Below are positions 23,479-31,298 of a stretch of DNA of 64,000 nt, one piece after another. Origin of the DNA: a virus; IMG/VR virus record IMGVR_UViG_3300042301_005010, positions 1-64,000 of that record. The stretch is one strand, 5' to 3'. The translations under genes and the position numbers were made by a program. Positions within the stretch are counted from its first letter, which is position 1. Each line of letters starts with the position of its first letter. Below the pieces are notes generated by a model. It was not told where the DNA came from, did no database searches, and saw nothing but the letters and a program-made list of their open reading frames with translations.

Positions 23479-24859
23479 CCGCTCAATCGAGCTGATCGAG
23501 CAGCTCGACCAGGAGCTGCGGGGCCTGGAGGACCAGCAGCTGCGCAAGCTCCGGGGGATCTTCGATGAGGCCCTGCGCCGCACCATCCGCAGCCTGATGG
23601 ACCGCCTGGAGCGGATCGAGGCGCAGCCCGACTACGACCCGGCCACCACCCCCGGCGCATTCCTGGGCTCCACCCCGGATGGCCAGGTGCCGATCACCCC
23701 GTTGCAGAAGAACCAGGCCAGCCTCTACCTGCAGGGCCAGCTGGCCCAGGACTTGCAGGTGATCATCAACCGCTTCCCGGCCGATCGGGCAGCCAATGCA
23801 GCACTGAACCGCGAGCTGGCGGAGCTCTACAACAAGGCCCAGGACCTGGGGACCGAGTACGCCCTCGAGCTGTCGCGGGACATGCTCCCGCCGGCCGCCG
23901 TGCTCAGCAGCCGCCACCCGTCGCTGCAGGATCCCCAGCTGCCACCGGCGGCACCACCCCCCCCCACCGACGCCCCGGCCCCGGGCAGCCCCTACCAGGA
24001 GGGGCAGAGCTTCACCAGGCTCCTGAACCTGGGGGCCGTCATCGCCGCCTCTGAGCGGGACTTCAGGACCCTCAGCGCCAACTACCGCCGCCAGCGCAAC
24101 GCCGCCACCTCCGATCGGGTCTGGGCCTCGAAGGACTACTTCTTCCGCTGGTGGAGGGACTGGGGTGATGCCGTGCAGTTCGAGACCGCCACCCAGATGG
24201 CCACGGGCGTCGACAGCCGCGCCCTGGCCCGCAACCTCAAGGCTCGCCTCCCCCACATCAACGACGCCTTCAGGAACCGGGCCGAGACCGTGGCCCGCAC
24301 CGAGACCCACATTGCCGCCGGCGAGGCCAGGGAGCGGACGTTCCGCCGCGTCGGCGCCGGCTTCGTGCGGTTCGTGGCCACCGCTGACGATCGGGTCTGC
24401 GAGTTCTGCGCCCCCCGGATGGGATGCCTCTACTACGCCGGCAGCGTGAAGACCCCGATCCACCCCCGCTGCAGATGCGCCCTCTCCCCGATCACCCTGG
24501 AGTCGTTGGTGATCCAGAACCAGCTGGCGGCCAACCGTGGCGAGCGCTGGGAGGATCAGCAGCAGGCCCTGGCCGCGGCGACCCGCGAGAAGTTCGAGCA
24601 GGCCAACGGCATCAGGCCGTACCGGCCGATCGGCGGCACCGGCGAGCCCCGAGGGCCTCGGGACTACCCCCTGATGGAGCGCACCGCCCTGCCGGCCACC
24701 ACCCCCAGGCTCAACACCGAGAACAATCCCGCCAACGGTGGCGCCCGGCCCTGGCCATCAGGGGATCCGGTCTGGACCCCCTCCAGGGGCTGGATCAATG
24801 CCGCCGCTCGCGAGGCCTACGAGGCCATGGTCATCGAGGTGGCTGAGCTGGAGGTGTGA
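23471..24859 (+). CDS. MuF/SPP1-gp7-like minor head morphogenesis protein
   Basis: 462 residues. The N-terminal two thirds are helical. Residues ~270-345 carry the MuF domain: FRNRAETVARTETHIAAGEA, FVRFVATADDRVCEFCAPRM, and IHPRCRCALSPI, with the C-x2-C and C-x-C pairs typical of the family. MuF proteins associate with the portal and enter the head. Position after the portal agrees. The 3' end overlaps a convergent minus-strand gene by 43 bp. Confidence 0.88.
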   Translation: MADRSIELIEQLDQELRGLEDQQLRKLRGIFDEALRRTIRSLMDRLERIEAQPDYDPATTPGAFLGSTPDGQVPITPLQKNQASLYLQGQLAQDLQVIINRFPADRAANAALNRELAELYNKAQDLGTEYALELSRDMLPPAAVLSSRHPSLQDPQLPPAAPPPPTDAPAPGSPYQEGQSFTRLLNLGAVIAASERDFRTLSANYRRQRNAATSDRVWASKDYFFRWWRDWGDAVQFETATQMATGVDSRALARNLKARLPHINDAFRNRAETVARTETHIAAGEARERTFRRVGAGFVRFVATADDRVCEFCAPRMGCLYYAGSVKTPIHPRCRCALSPITLESLVIQNQLAANRGERWEDQQQALAAATREKFEQANGIRPYRPIGGTGEPRGPRDYPLMERTALPATTPRLNTENNPANGGARPWPSGDPVWTPSRGWINAAAREAYEAMVIEVAELEV

Positions 24860-25119
24860 TCAGTCCTGATCTCAGGCATCGGGTCGAGGCCGTAGAGCTG
24901 GCGGAAGGTAAAGACAAGTCCGTCCGTTGCCTCACGATGACTCCACAGCCAGCTTGCAACCGCGGCCGGCAGGTAGTCGGCTGACACGCTGACGCCGGGG
25001 AAATCCTTGTGGACCAACCACGCTGAGCCGAGGCCAGTGACGTGCTGCCTAAATCCGCGGGCGATCCATTCCCCGCCCGTTGGCGGTTCATTGATCGGTT
25101 GGGCTGCATCAGTGACCAT
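24817..25119 (-). CDS. Hypothetical protein, 100 aa
   Basis: The ATG at 25119 lies inside an 18-bp sequence (25116-25133) repeated at the next upstream gene's start. The protein has GEWIARGFRQHVTGLGSAWL and an aromatic middle. Unknown function. It belongs to a three-gene minus-strand group before the integrase. Confidence 0.6.
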   Translation of the reverse strand: MVTDAAQPINEPPTGGEWIARGFRQHVTGLGSAWLVHKDFPGVSVSADYLPAAVASWLWSHREATDGLVFTFRQLYGLDPMPEIRTDHTSSSATSMTMAS

Positions 25120-25156
25120 GGGGAGCGTGCAATGGGGGGGGAAGGGGGCCGGATGT

Positions 25157-25507
25157 TCAGCGATGCGGCGGTTTCTTTATCTCTTTCAGAGATGAGTCGA
25201 AGATGTAAGGGCTGTCGATCTTCCCAGCCTCGACGGCGGCGGCAGCGTATGCCCGGCCAAACTCAGCAAAAGCGTATTCGGCCTGCTTCATTGTCGCCAG
25301 GACCTGGTTCATCTGCTTGCCAACCGACCGAACAACTTCGGCGTAGCGCCGGATGCGTGCAGAGAACAGCTCCTCAGGCTTCGCAGGCCAGAGCTTGTCC
25401 CACTGCATCTGGCCCCAGATGGTGCCGCATCTTAAGGGGGCAGTGTTGACCCAGTGGATGCGACCGATCCGGCCTCCGGTGCTGGTGAAGGAAATGAAGG
25501 TGTCCAT
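25157..25507 (-). CDS. Hypothetical protein, 116 aa
   Basis: Start ATG at 25507 (MDTFISFTSTGGRIGRIHW). An N-terminal strand-rich half and a C-terminal helix (VRSVGKQMNQVLATMKQAEY) suggest a small structured protein. A longer frame upstream is a shadow. The start lies in a leader repeated at 25116-25133. No family recognised. Confidence 0.6.
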   Translation of the reverse strand: MDTFISFTSTGGRIGRIHWVNTAPLRCGTIWGQMQWDKLWPAKPEELFSARIRRYAEVVRSVGKQMNQVLATMKQAEYAFAEFGRAYAAAAVEAGKIDSPYIFDSSLKEIKKPPHR

Positions 25508-25562
25508 GGGGAGCGTGCAATCGGGAAGGGGTGCCGGATGGGCCCCGGCGGGCCGTGGATGA

Positions 25563-26090
25563 TCAGGCCTCGAGGGCCTTGCGGACCTGGTAGCGGGTGA
25601 GCCCCAGTGTGCCTGCAATCTCGCGCTGGCTGAGCCCCTGAGAGGCGAGGTGCCAGATCGACAGCGGGGCGACGTTGGCTGCCGTGCGGGCCGGCGGCGG
25701 GGCTGGGGCCAGCCGCTGAACGACCATCAAGTCGCACCCGGGCCGGCGCTGAACGATCGTCTGTACCGTTGCCGAGCCTTCTAGGCCTGCGAAGTCGATT
25801 CCGACGACCATGGCGGGAGCTGCCGAGGAATCCTCGGTAGCTGAACCTGTAAGCCCGGCTTTCAAGTTGCCCCCTGGCAGCCCCAGACGTGCCAGGCCGT
25901 GAAGCTGGTGCTTCTGGGCCCAGGCCACCAGCTGGTGCCAGCTCTCGCCGGCCATGAAACCCAGCGTGTAGATCAGGGCCACCACCGCACCGATGCGGCG
26001 GGCAGCGGCATGGAGCGTGGGGCCCCAGTCGGAGGAGAGCCCCCGGGTGATGGTCTTCAGATCGGGAACGGTGATGCAGATCGTGGTCAT
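25563..26090 (-). CDS. Membrane-anchored-like protein with C-terminal HTH
   Basis: 175 residues. A hydrophobic segment (~33-48, IGAVVALIYTLGFMAG) could be membrane-associated. Middle strands (APAMVVGIDFAGLEGSATVQ) precede a clear C-terminal helix-turn-helix (LSIWHLASQGLSQREIAGTL, GLTRYQVRKAL). It could be a regulator near the integrase. Specific function unknown. Confidence 0.6.
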   Translation of the reverse strand: MTTICITVPDLKTITRGLSSDWGPTLHAAARRIGAVVALIYTLGFMAGESWHQLVAWAQKHQLHGLARLGLPGGNLKAGLTGSATEDSSAAPAMVVGIDFAGLEGSATVQTIVQRRPGCDLMVVQRLAPAPPPARTAANVAPLSIWHLASQGLSQREIAGTLGLTRYQVRKALEA

Positions 26091-26245
26091 CGGTCTTTCC
26101 TATGGCGATTCCGGCGGCTGCTCAGAGCCTGCGCGGGGTGGGTTGTAAGGCGGTTTCAGCAGGGCCACTCAGGGCTCTTCTGCTGACCCAAAAACCGTAC
26201 CACGTTTTGCTGTGCGATGGGCACGGCTCAGGACAGGCACGGATT

Positions 26246-26398
26246 ATGCACCAGCCCCCAGACCCCTTGCTATCACTGGCTTGGCACTACGACATCCGCG
26301 AGATTGACGAGGATTTGTATCTTGCAGTTCTGGCCTATCGTCGCAGTCAAAACGCAGCCACTGACAGCGATCTGAGCGGCACGGCAGCACGGCCTTAA
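26246..26398 (+). CDS. Small acidic protein, 50 aa
   Basis: ATG at 26246, with MHQPPDPLLSLAWHYDIREI and a helical DEDLYLAVLAYRRSQNA. Ends immediately before three tandem 10-mers and the palindrome in front of the integrase. It may be a small lysogeny-control protein, which is inference from position. Confidence 0.5.
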   Translation: MHQPPDPLLSLAWHYDIREIDEDLYLAVLAYRRSQNAATDSDLSGTAARP

Positions 26399-26428
26399 GG
26401 GACAGGAAGGGACAGCAAGGGACTGGAA
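26399..26428. repeat. Three tandem 10-bp repeats
   Basis: GGGACAGGAA, GGGACAGCAA and GGGACTGGAA follow one another without gaps, starting at the base after a stop codon. They lie 8 bp before a perfect palindrome and 70 bp before the integrase start. Candidate recombinase arm sites or regulator sites. Confidence 0.85.
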
Positions 26429-26436
26429 AGACGTAC

Positions 26437-26459
26437 GTTATGCACGGCCCGTGCATAAC
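26437..26459. promoter_or_regulatory. Perfect 23-bp palindrome upstream of integrase
   Basis: GTTATGCACGG, one C, then its exact complement CCGTGCATAAC. The dyad centre is 26448, 51 bp before the integrase ATG. It could be an operator or the core crossover site (two 9-bp arms around 5 bp). Confidence 0.85.
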
Positions 26460-26498
26460 TGCCAGGTCTGCTCCCCGGACGTTTCGTATTCGCCGCCC

Positions 26499-27503
26499 AT
26501 GGCATCGATCACCGCCCAAAAGGGCCGGCTCTACCTGCTGGCCAACCTGCCGCGACGCGATGGGGCTCCAGGGCTGCGGCAGTCCCGCATCGCCCTGAAG
26601 CTGGACGACACGCCGATCAACCGGCGCGCCGCCTTGAAGCAAAAGCAGACCCTGGAGCGGCAACTGGAGGAGGGCTCCTTCGCCTGGGCCTACTGGCTGG
26701 ACGAGGCATCAGGGACGATCACGTGGCGCGAGGCCATTGCCAGGCTCTACCGGGCTCGGGTGGTGCTCGGCCGCACGGGGCAAAGCACGTGGGAGATCAA
26801 CTATCTGGGGAGGCTGCGGCAGATCCCGCCGACCAGCGCCTGCACGACCGCCAGCATGGCCAAGGCTCTGGAGCGCTACGACCGCAGCACGTGCAGCTAC
26901 AAGGAGCTGTTCTACCTTCTGCGGCATCTGGCCAGGTTGGTGGCGGTGCCGTTCCCGGAGGTGCCGTTGCCCACCTACAACCAGGCCCAGTTGGTGGCGG
27001 TGCCCACCGACGAGCAGATCATTGCGTGGGTGGAGGGGGCGCCCGATCCGGTGCGCTGGTACTGGGGAATGATGGCCACCTACGGCCTGCGGCCCCATGA
27101 GATCGAGGGGGCGGTGCTGATCAATCGCGATCTCTGCCAGGTGGCCGAGGGCACAAAGACGGGTTTCAGAACGGTTGTGCCGCTGCCCCGTGAGTGGGTC
27201 GGGCTGTTCGGGTTGCGGGATCGGCGGTTGCGGCCTCGCCTGGAGGGGAGCACCGATCGTCCGGATGCGGTCAGCAAGTGGTTGCACAAGGAGCTTCGGC
27301 GCCAAAGGCTGCCGTGGCGGCCTTACTCACTGCGCCATGCGTACGGCGGGAGGCTATGGCGAGAGGGCGGCAGCAGGCTTGACATCTACACCGCTGCTCG
27401 CCTGATGGGTCACACCCCAGGCCAGCACTCCCGGACCTACCGCGCTCACATTCAGCCGCATCAGGTGGCAGAGGCGGCGGAAAGGGCGTTAGGGGGAGGC
27501 TGA
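26499..27503 (+). CDS. int: Tyrosine recombinase (phage integrase)
   Basis: 334 residues from the ATG at 26499. The GTG at 26451 would start inside the palindrome. The C-terminal catalytic domain has Arg198 (YGLRPHE), Lys220 (GTKTGFR), Arg279 in PYSLRHAYGG, His305 (LMGHTPG) and Tyr314 (SRTYRAH). The first His of the usual HxxR box is Tyr here, a tolerated variant. The N-terminal part holds a basic arm/core-binding region. The protein should integrate the phage genome by site-specific recombination. No att core is identifiable without the host junction. Confidence 0.9.
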   Translation: MASITAQKGRLYLLANLPRRDGAPGLRQSRIALKLDDTPINRRAALKQKQTLERQLEEGSFAWAYWLDEASGTITWREAIARLYRARVVLGRTGQSTWEINYLGRLRQIPPTSACTTASMAKALERYDRSTCSYKELFYLLRHLARLVAVPFPEVPLPTYNQAQLVAVPTDEQIIAWVEGAPDPVRWYWGMMATYGLRPHEIEGAVLINRDLCQVAEGTKTGFRTVVPLPREWVGLFGLRDRRLRPRLEGSTDRPDAVSKWLHKELRRQRLPWRPYSLRHAYGGRLWREGGSRLDIYTAARLMGHTPGQHSRTYRAHIQPHQVAEAAERALGGG

Positions 27504-27716
27504 GGGCTGCCCCACTCCCGGCGCCACCGCCGCAACATTCACCCGCACGCAGCGCCTGCTGCTGCCCACCGGCGCCAGGTCGATCAGCTCCCGGCCCCAG
27601 CGCCAGCGGGACTTGCGGTTGGCGTCGGCTTCGTGGATGAGCCTTTTGATATGGCGTTCGGAAACCCTCAACGCCTCAGCGGCTTCCGTGACCGTCAGCA
27701 GCACGCGAGCGGCCAT
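27489..27716 (-). CDS. Excisionase-like small HTH protein
   Basis: From the ATG at 27716, which overlaps the upstream stop as TGATG, 75 residues. LLTVTEAAEALRVSERHIKR is a MerR/excisionase-type HTH followed by a basic segment (NRKSRWRWGRELIDL). It converges on the integrase with a 15-bp overlap. Likely controls direction of recombination or represses transcription. Confidence 0.7.
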   Translation of the reverse strand: MAARVLLTVTEAAEALRVSERHIKRLIHEADANRKSRWRWGRELIDLAPVGSSRRCVRVNVAAVAPGVGQPSASP

Positions 27717-27894
27717 CAGTGGCACTCCTCTGCGCGAGGCGGTAAAGGTGCGTTGTAGTCGAGAAACAGGACACCCCCTGCGTCGCCCTCTTGACTCCAG
27801 CAGCGCAGGGCGTAAGCCTCGGTTGGCGTTTCCGGCGTGATCGTCAACACGCCTTTCTCGTCAACACGCCTTTCTCGTCAATTTCGGCTTTCAT
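27716..27894 (-). pseudogene. Small operon gene broken by a 17-bp tandem duplication
   Basis: The ATG at 27894 overlaps the upstream stop as ATGA, and the TGA at 27716-27718 overlaps the downstream ATG. Removing one copy of GACGAGAAAGGCGTGTT restores a continuous 53-codon ORF with normal content (AYALRCWSQEGDAGGVLFLD). As sequenced, translation stops after 16 codons. The exact fit of both ends to the operon's coupling pattern argues that the intact gene was real. Function unknown. Confidence 0.8.
27841..27874. repeat. 17-bp tandem duplication
   Basis: Two identical 17-bp units at 27841-27857 and 27858-27874, plus seven more matching bases. Seventeen is not a multiple of three, so the duplication shifts the frame of the gene it lies in. 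Confidence 0.95.
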
Positions 27895-28286
27895 GACTGC
27901 ACCCCCGGAACATCAAAAAAGCGGAGCTGACCCTTGAAGGGAATAAACTCCAGCGGCTTTGGACCGCTCAAGACAAACCCATAAGGGCCTTGAAACCATG
28001 GTGAATCAGACTGGTAAACGCAATCAGTAAGATTTACGCTGCCAATGATGCCGCCGCGAGGCAAGTTGCCTGGTTCAAAGGAATCAAGCAAGTGTCCAAT
28101 CCTGCACAAGCCATTGGTATCGGCATAATCCATCGCATCTAGGTATTCCCTTTTTGTCATGCCTTTAGCCGCATGGATCAAGATCCGCCCTCGCACTTTT
28201 GTCTCCCATGTGCGGTTTTCGATGTTCTTGCCAGCCAGCAGGATCAAGCTGGCCCATGGCTGGCGGATGGATAGGGCAAGGGTCAT
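27891..28286 (-). CDS. ASCH-domain protein
   Basis: 131 residues. The N-terminus LALSIRQPWASLILLAGKNI with ENRTW and the strands GRILIHAAKG, then GGIIGSVNLTDCVYQS and PYGFVLSGPKPL, match the ASCH (PUA-like) fold. ASCH proteins bind RNA or cleave modified nucleosides and occur in many phages. Less GC-rich than its neighbours. Coupled by ATGA to genes on both sides. Confidence 0.88.
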   Translation of the reverse strand: MTLALSIRQPWASLILLAGKNIENRTWETKVRGRILIHAAKGMTKREYLDAMDYADTNGLCRIGHLLDSFEPGNLPRGGIIGSVNLTDCVYQSDSPWFQGPYGFVLSGPKPLEFIPFKGQLRFFDVPGVQS

Positions 28287-28612
28287 GGCTGCCCACCCTC
28301 CCCCAGCGTTGCCAGGAAGCCGCGAACCACGGCCTTGCCCTCTGGCGTGTCCAGATCAGCGGCCCGAGCCTCAGCCAGGGTCGGCGGGAGCGGCGGGGGG
28401 CTCCAAAGGCTGTTGGCGATGGCCCGCATTTTGTATTCGATTAAAAAGCCTTTGATAGCCGTTGACTGCGACTGGTCCATCGCCTCATGCATAAAGGCGG
28501 CGAGATACCGGCGATGCCAGCCAGGTTGGCTTGGATCAAGATGGCGATCCGCTTCGTGCAGTGCCCTCTCGGCCTCCGGCGTCAGCGCCGGGAACACTTC
28601 GTGCGGGCTCAT
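28283..28612 (-). CDS. Hypothetical helical protein, 109 aa
   Basis: Helical (LTPEAERALHEADRHLDPSQ, YLAAFMHEAMDQSQSTAIKG) with a Pro-rich centre. Coupled by ATGA to the gene before and the ASCH gene after. Unknown function in the lysogeny-side operon. Confidence 0.65.
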   Translation of the reverse strand: MSPHEVFPALTPEAERALHEADRHLDPSQPGWHRRYLAAFMHEAMDQSQSTAIKGFLIEYKMRAIANSLWSPPPLPPTLAEARAADLDTPEGKAVVRGFLATLGEGGQP

Positions 28613-28791
28613 GCCGCTAGCCCCTGTACGTGCAGGGCGGCGCGGATGCCCATGTCGGCGCCGAAGGCCCGGCAGATCGAACCGGCCGCGGCCCAGGCCG
28701 CAGTGCCCACGCCGGCATGGGCCGGCGCCGCATGGCAGGCGCCGAGCGTCAGCAGGGCGGTTGTGATCGCAAAGCGGAAAAACGATGTCAT
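28609..28791 (-). CDS. Small exported or membrane peptide, 60 aa
   Basis: ATG at 28791. Residues 1-26 form a signal-like segment (MTSFFRFAITTALLTLGACH then AAPAHA), and the rest is short. The cysteine after LGA could mark a lipoprotein-like site, or AHA a signal-peptidase site. First gene of the minus-strand operon. Unknown role, perhaps host-surface modification. Confidence 0.5.
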   Translation of the reverse strand: MTSFFRFAITTALLTLGACHAAPAHAGVGTAAWAAAGSICRAFGADMGIRAALHVQGLAA

Positions 28792-28887
28792 TGATCCGGG
28801 TCGGCTCAGTCCGGGGATGATCGGATCATACCCCCACAGTCGAACTGATGTATTGTTGTTACGCACTCACAACGTAGCGATCTCATC
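28792..28887. promoter_or_regulatory. Divergent promoter/operator region
   Basis: Ninety-six bp between divergent starts. Contains the perfect 11-bp dyad TGATCGGATCA and an inverted GTTGT...ACAAC around TACGCACTC. The TGTATTGTTGTTACG stretch is locally AT-rich. Likely operator and promoters for both directions. Confidence 0.45.
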
Positions 28888-29136
28888 ATGCCCACACTCC
28901 TTCTCCCCGTTCTGCCAAAGCCCGCCTCTCGGCCCCCTGCGCGGGTTCTACATCCCCAATTCCGGGCCCGCCGCCCCCAACGATCAGCCCCTGCCCCTTG
29001 CTGCAATGCCGGCCTGATTGCCATCTGCCTATCTGGTGTGGTCCTGGTCGCGGCGCTGGTGGCTTTCTCGATCGTGCGGGACATGGCGGCGCTTAATGGG
29101 CCTGCACAGCCCATGGCCGCTCCGCTTCGCCCGTGA
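28888..29136 (+). CDS. Small single-pass membrane protein, 82 aa
   Basis: Basic N-terminus, then one transmembrane helix (~42-62, GLIAICLSGVVLVAALVAFS), and a short tail. Size and shape would suit a holin- or spanin-like or regulatory membrane protein, but there is no endolysin beside it. Function unknown. Confidence 0.55.
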   Translation: MPTLLLPVLPKPASRPPARVLHPQFRARRPQRSAPAPCCNAGLIAICLSGVVLVAALVAFSIVRDMAALNGPAQPMAAPLRP

Positions 29137-29237
29137 GCTGCGGCCACAATGGCAAGGCCCTGCATTGGCATTGCCAACCAGGGTCATGCCTACCGTAAGA
29201 GCGATCCACAGTCGCCATCCATCCACCGTCGCCATCC

Positions 29238-29531
29238 ATGAGCCGTAACGAATGCGCCTACGCCGCCCAGCACTTCCTGGCCTTCCTGAAGCAGGTCGGC
29301 CCGATCGAAGCGGCATGGGCCATGAACACGGCTCTCAAAACGCTCGTGGATCTGCCTCCAGGCAATGACCACGTGGCCGCGGCGGAGAAGGCCCTTGAAG
29401 AGGCGCTGACTGAGTTTGATGAGCTGGCCCAGGATGCCAGCAGCGAGCCAGCAGACGGTGGTGGAGAAGCGCTGCTGGCTGAAGGACTCACACCAGAGCC
29501 CACCGCCAAGAAATCCGGCAAGGCCAGCTGA
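29238..29531 (+). CDS. Hypothetical protein, 97 aa
   Basis: ATG at 29238. Helical N-terminal half (AAQHFLAFLKQVGPIEAAWA) and acidic Ala/Glu-rich tail ending KKSGKAS. A short direct repeat GTCGCCATCCAT occurs twice just upstream. It precedes the first adhesin cluster. Confidence 0.65.
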   Translation: MSRNECAYAAQHFLAFLKQVGPIEAAWAMNTALKTLVDLPPGNDHVAAAEKALEEALTEFDELAQDASSEPADGGGEALLAEGLTPEPTAKKSGKAS

Positions 29532-29568
29532 TTGTGAGGCCTAGCCTGACGCCAGCTGCCCGCCAGCC

Positions 29569-29922
29569 GTGACACAGCCGCAAATCCTCACGCTCAGTGC
29601 GGTCTATGAAGGCACGACGTGGGAAGGAATTAACTCGGTAACGCTGGAGCAGCCGGTCGGGACCCCGCTGAACCTGACCAATGCGCAGCTGCGCATGGTC
29701 TACCGGCGAGTCGGTGAGAACCTGGAGAGGTTGAATCTTGTTGTTGGCGCTGGGATTCAGCTCACCAATGCGGTCGGTGGCGTCTTTCGAGTTCTCCCGC
29801 AAATCCTGCCATTGACGGCAGGAAGTTATTACTGGGAGATCATCCTTACGCAAGCCAGCGGAACGATCATCCCGCTTTTTGCTGGCACACAGGAGATCAC
29901 CAGGCTTGGGAGGGCGTCGTAA
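29569..29922 (+). CDS. Small beta-rich structural protein (baseplate/fibre N-domain type)
   Basis: 117 residues (GTG start). The order of strands (LNLTNAQLRMVYRRVGEN, GIQLTNAVGGVFRVLPQIL, AGSYYWEIILTQASGTIIPL) matches the small immunoglobulin-like modules used at the start of phage fibre loci, such as BppU N-domain-like proteins. It directly precedes the fibre gene. Structural role inferred. Confidence 0.6.
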   Translation: MTQPQILTLSAVYEGTTWEGINSVTLEQPVGTPLNLTNAQLRMVYRRVGENLERLNLVVGAGIQLTNAVGGVFRVLPQILPLTAGSYYWEIILTQASGTIIPLFAGTQEITRLGRAS

Positions 29923-29924
29923 CA

Positions 29925-31298
29925 GTGGATATTTCGGCAGTTGTTGTACTGGACGAAACCACCCTCCAGGCCACGGTGAACCCACCGCCTGGGGGAGGAA
30001 ATGGCGAAGGTGGCGCATCTCTGAGCGATGCCACACCCCAGGCCCTGGGCCCTGCAGCCGCTGGCACCGCTTTGACAGGCAGCCGCAGCGACCACCGCCA
30101 CGCCATGCCCACGGCTGCCGAAGTTGGCGCGGACGTCAGCGGGACAGCAGCGGCGGCAGTGGCGGCCCACGCCGCCGCGGCGGACCCCCACCCCAGCTAC
30201 ACCACCGGAGCAGAGGCAGCGGCAGCGGCCCCGGTGCAGTCGGTGTCGTTGTCAGCGCCCAGCGGCTGGAGCACCAGCTCCACCAACACGGGCGGCGGCG
30301 TCACCCTGACACTGGGCCTCCCCACGGGATTCAGCCTGCCCTCCAACACCAGCCAGGCCAACTGGAACACTGCCTTCAGCGAGCGGCTCCGCTGGGACGG
30401 CAGCAATACGGGGCTGAATGCCGCCACGGGGCGGACATCGCTCGGGCTTGGCTCAGCCTCGCAGCGCGATGCAGGCACAGCCGCCGGGAACGTCCCGGTG
30501 CTGGATGGAGCAGGCTTGGTGCCCTCGGCACTGTTGCCAGGGTTTGTTGATGATGTTCTTGAGTTTGCGAACATCGCCGCGTTTCCTGCAACGGGCGATG
30601 CCGGGAAGCTCTACATCAGCCAGGCGACCAACCGCCAGTATCGGTGGTCTGGGTCGGTCTATACCGAGATCAACCCGTCGCCGGGCTCTACCGATGCGAT
30701 CCCACAGGGATCGGTCAATCTATATTTCACAACCGCACTCGGCCAAAGCGCTGCGTTTTCCTGGTGGTCTGGCTACCGCTCAACGATTGGCGACCAACTG
30801 GCCACCGCTGCCAATGCTGCAGCAGCCCGCACAGCCATCGGCGCAGGCACCAGCAGCCTGGTCGTCAGCAGCAGTGCCCCCCAGCCCCTGGCGGCCATCG
30901 CATCGGCAGGTAGCACAGGGCAGGCGGCAGACGCAGGGCACGTCCACCAGCGGGACACCGATGTGCTAGTGGTCAATTTAAGCGGCAGCGCCTCCGATCC
31001 AACCGCAGCAAACACGATCGAGACGTTTAGATTTACGTTCGCTGCTGAAATCCTGGCATCAGAGCTAAGCTCTGAAACCGTGGCGTCAGGATCAGCATTT
31101 CAGGTTAATGCTCGCCTAAACGCAAGCTCAATCTATAGCGTGCGACCTCAAATAGCGATTGGAAGCACAGCTGGCAGCTCGGGGACTTTGGCAATTACAG
31201 CGGCGGCGATTGGTGACGTTTTGCGATTTGATATATCTCAGGCTGGGGGCGGGTGCCGCCTAGCAAAACTATATTTAACTATAAGGAGGACCGCGTAA
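29925..31298 (+). CDS. Tail fibre / receptor-binding protein
   Basis: 457 residues from GTG at 29925. Ala/Ser/Gly/Thr-rich repeats, two HxH-type motifs typical of fibre trimers (SRSDHRHA at ~54, GHVHQRDTD at ~340), and LFTTALGQ-like junctions near SVNLYFTTALG. The last ~110 codons are markedly less GC-rich, marking an exchanged tip. The stop and the next start overlap (TAATG) after an AGGAGG ribosome-binding site. Confidence 0.75.
   Translation: MDISAVVVLDETTLQATVNPPPGGGNGEGGASLSDATPQALGPAAAGTALTGSRSDHRHAMPTAAEVGADVSGTAAAAVAAHAAAADPHPSYTTGAEAAAAAPVQSVSLSAPSGWSTSSTNTGGGVTLTLGLPTGFSLPSNTSQANWNTAFSERLRWDGSNTGLNAATGRTSLGLGSASQRDAGTAAGNVPVLDGAGLVPSALLPGFVDDVLEFANIAAFPATGDAGKLYISQATNRQYRWSGSVYTEINPSPGSTDAIPQGSVNLYFTTALGQSAAFSWWSGYRSTIGDQLATAANAAAARTAIGAGTSSLVVSSSAPQPLAAIASAGSTGQAADAGHVHQRDTDVLVVNLSGSASDPTAANTIETFRFTFAAEILASELSSETVASGSAFQVNARLNASSIYSVRPQIAIGSTAGSSGTLAITAAAIGDVLRFDISQAGGGCRLAKLYLTIRRTA

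Noticed and set aside
26244-26663. 139-codon minus-strand ORF over the integrase upstream region
   Set aside because: Covers the palindrome and the integrase N-terminus antisense. No protein-like character.
28888-29136. Holin assignment for the small membrane protein
   Set aside because: Only one membrane helix is visible and no endolysin gene is adjacent, so the label would be unsupported.
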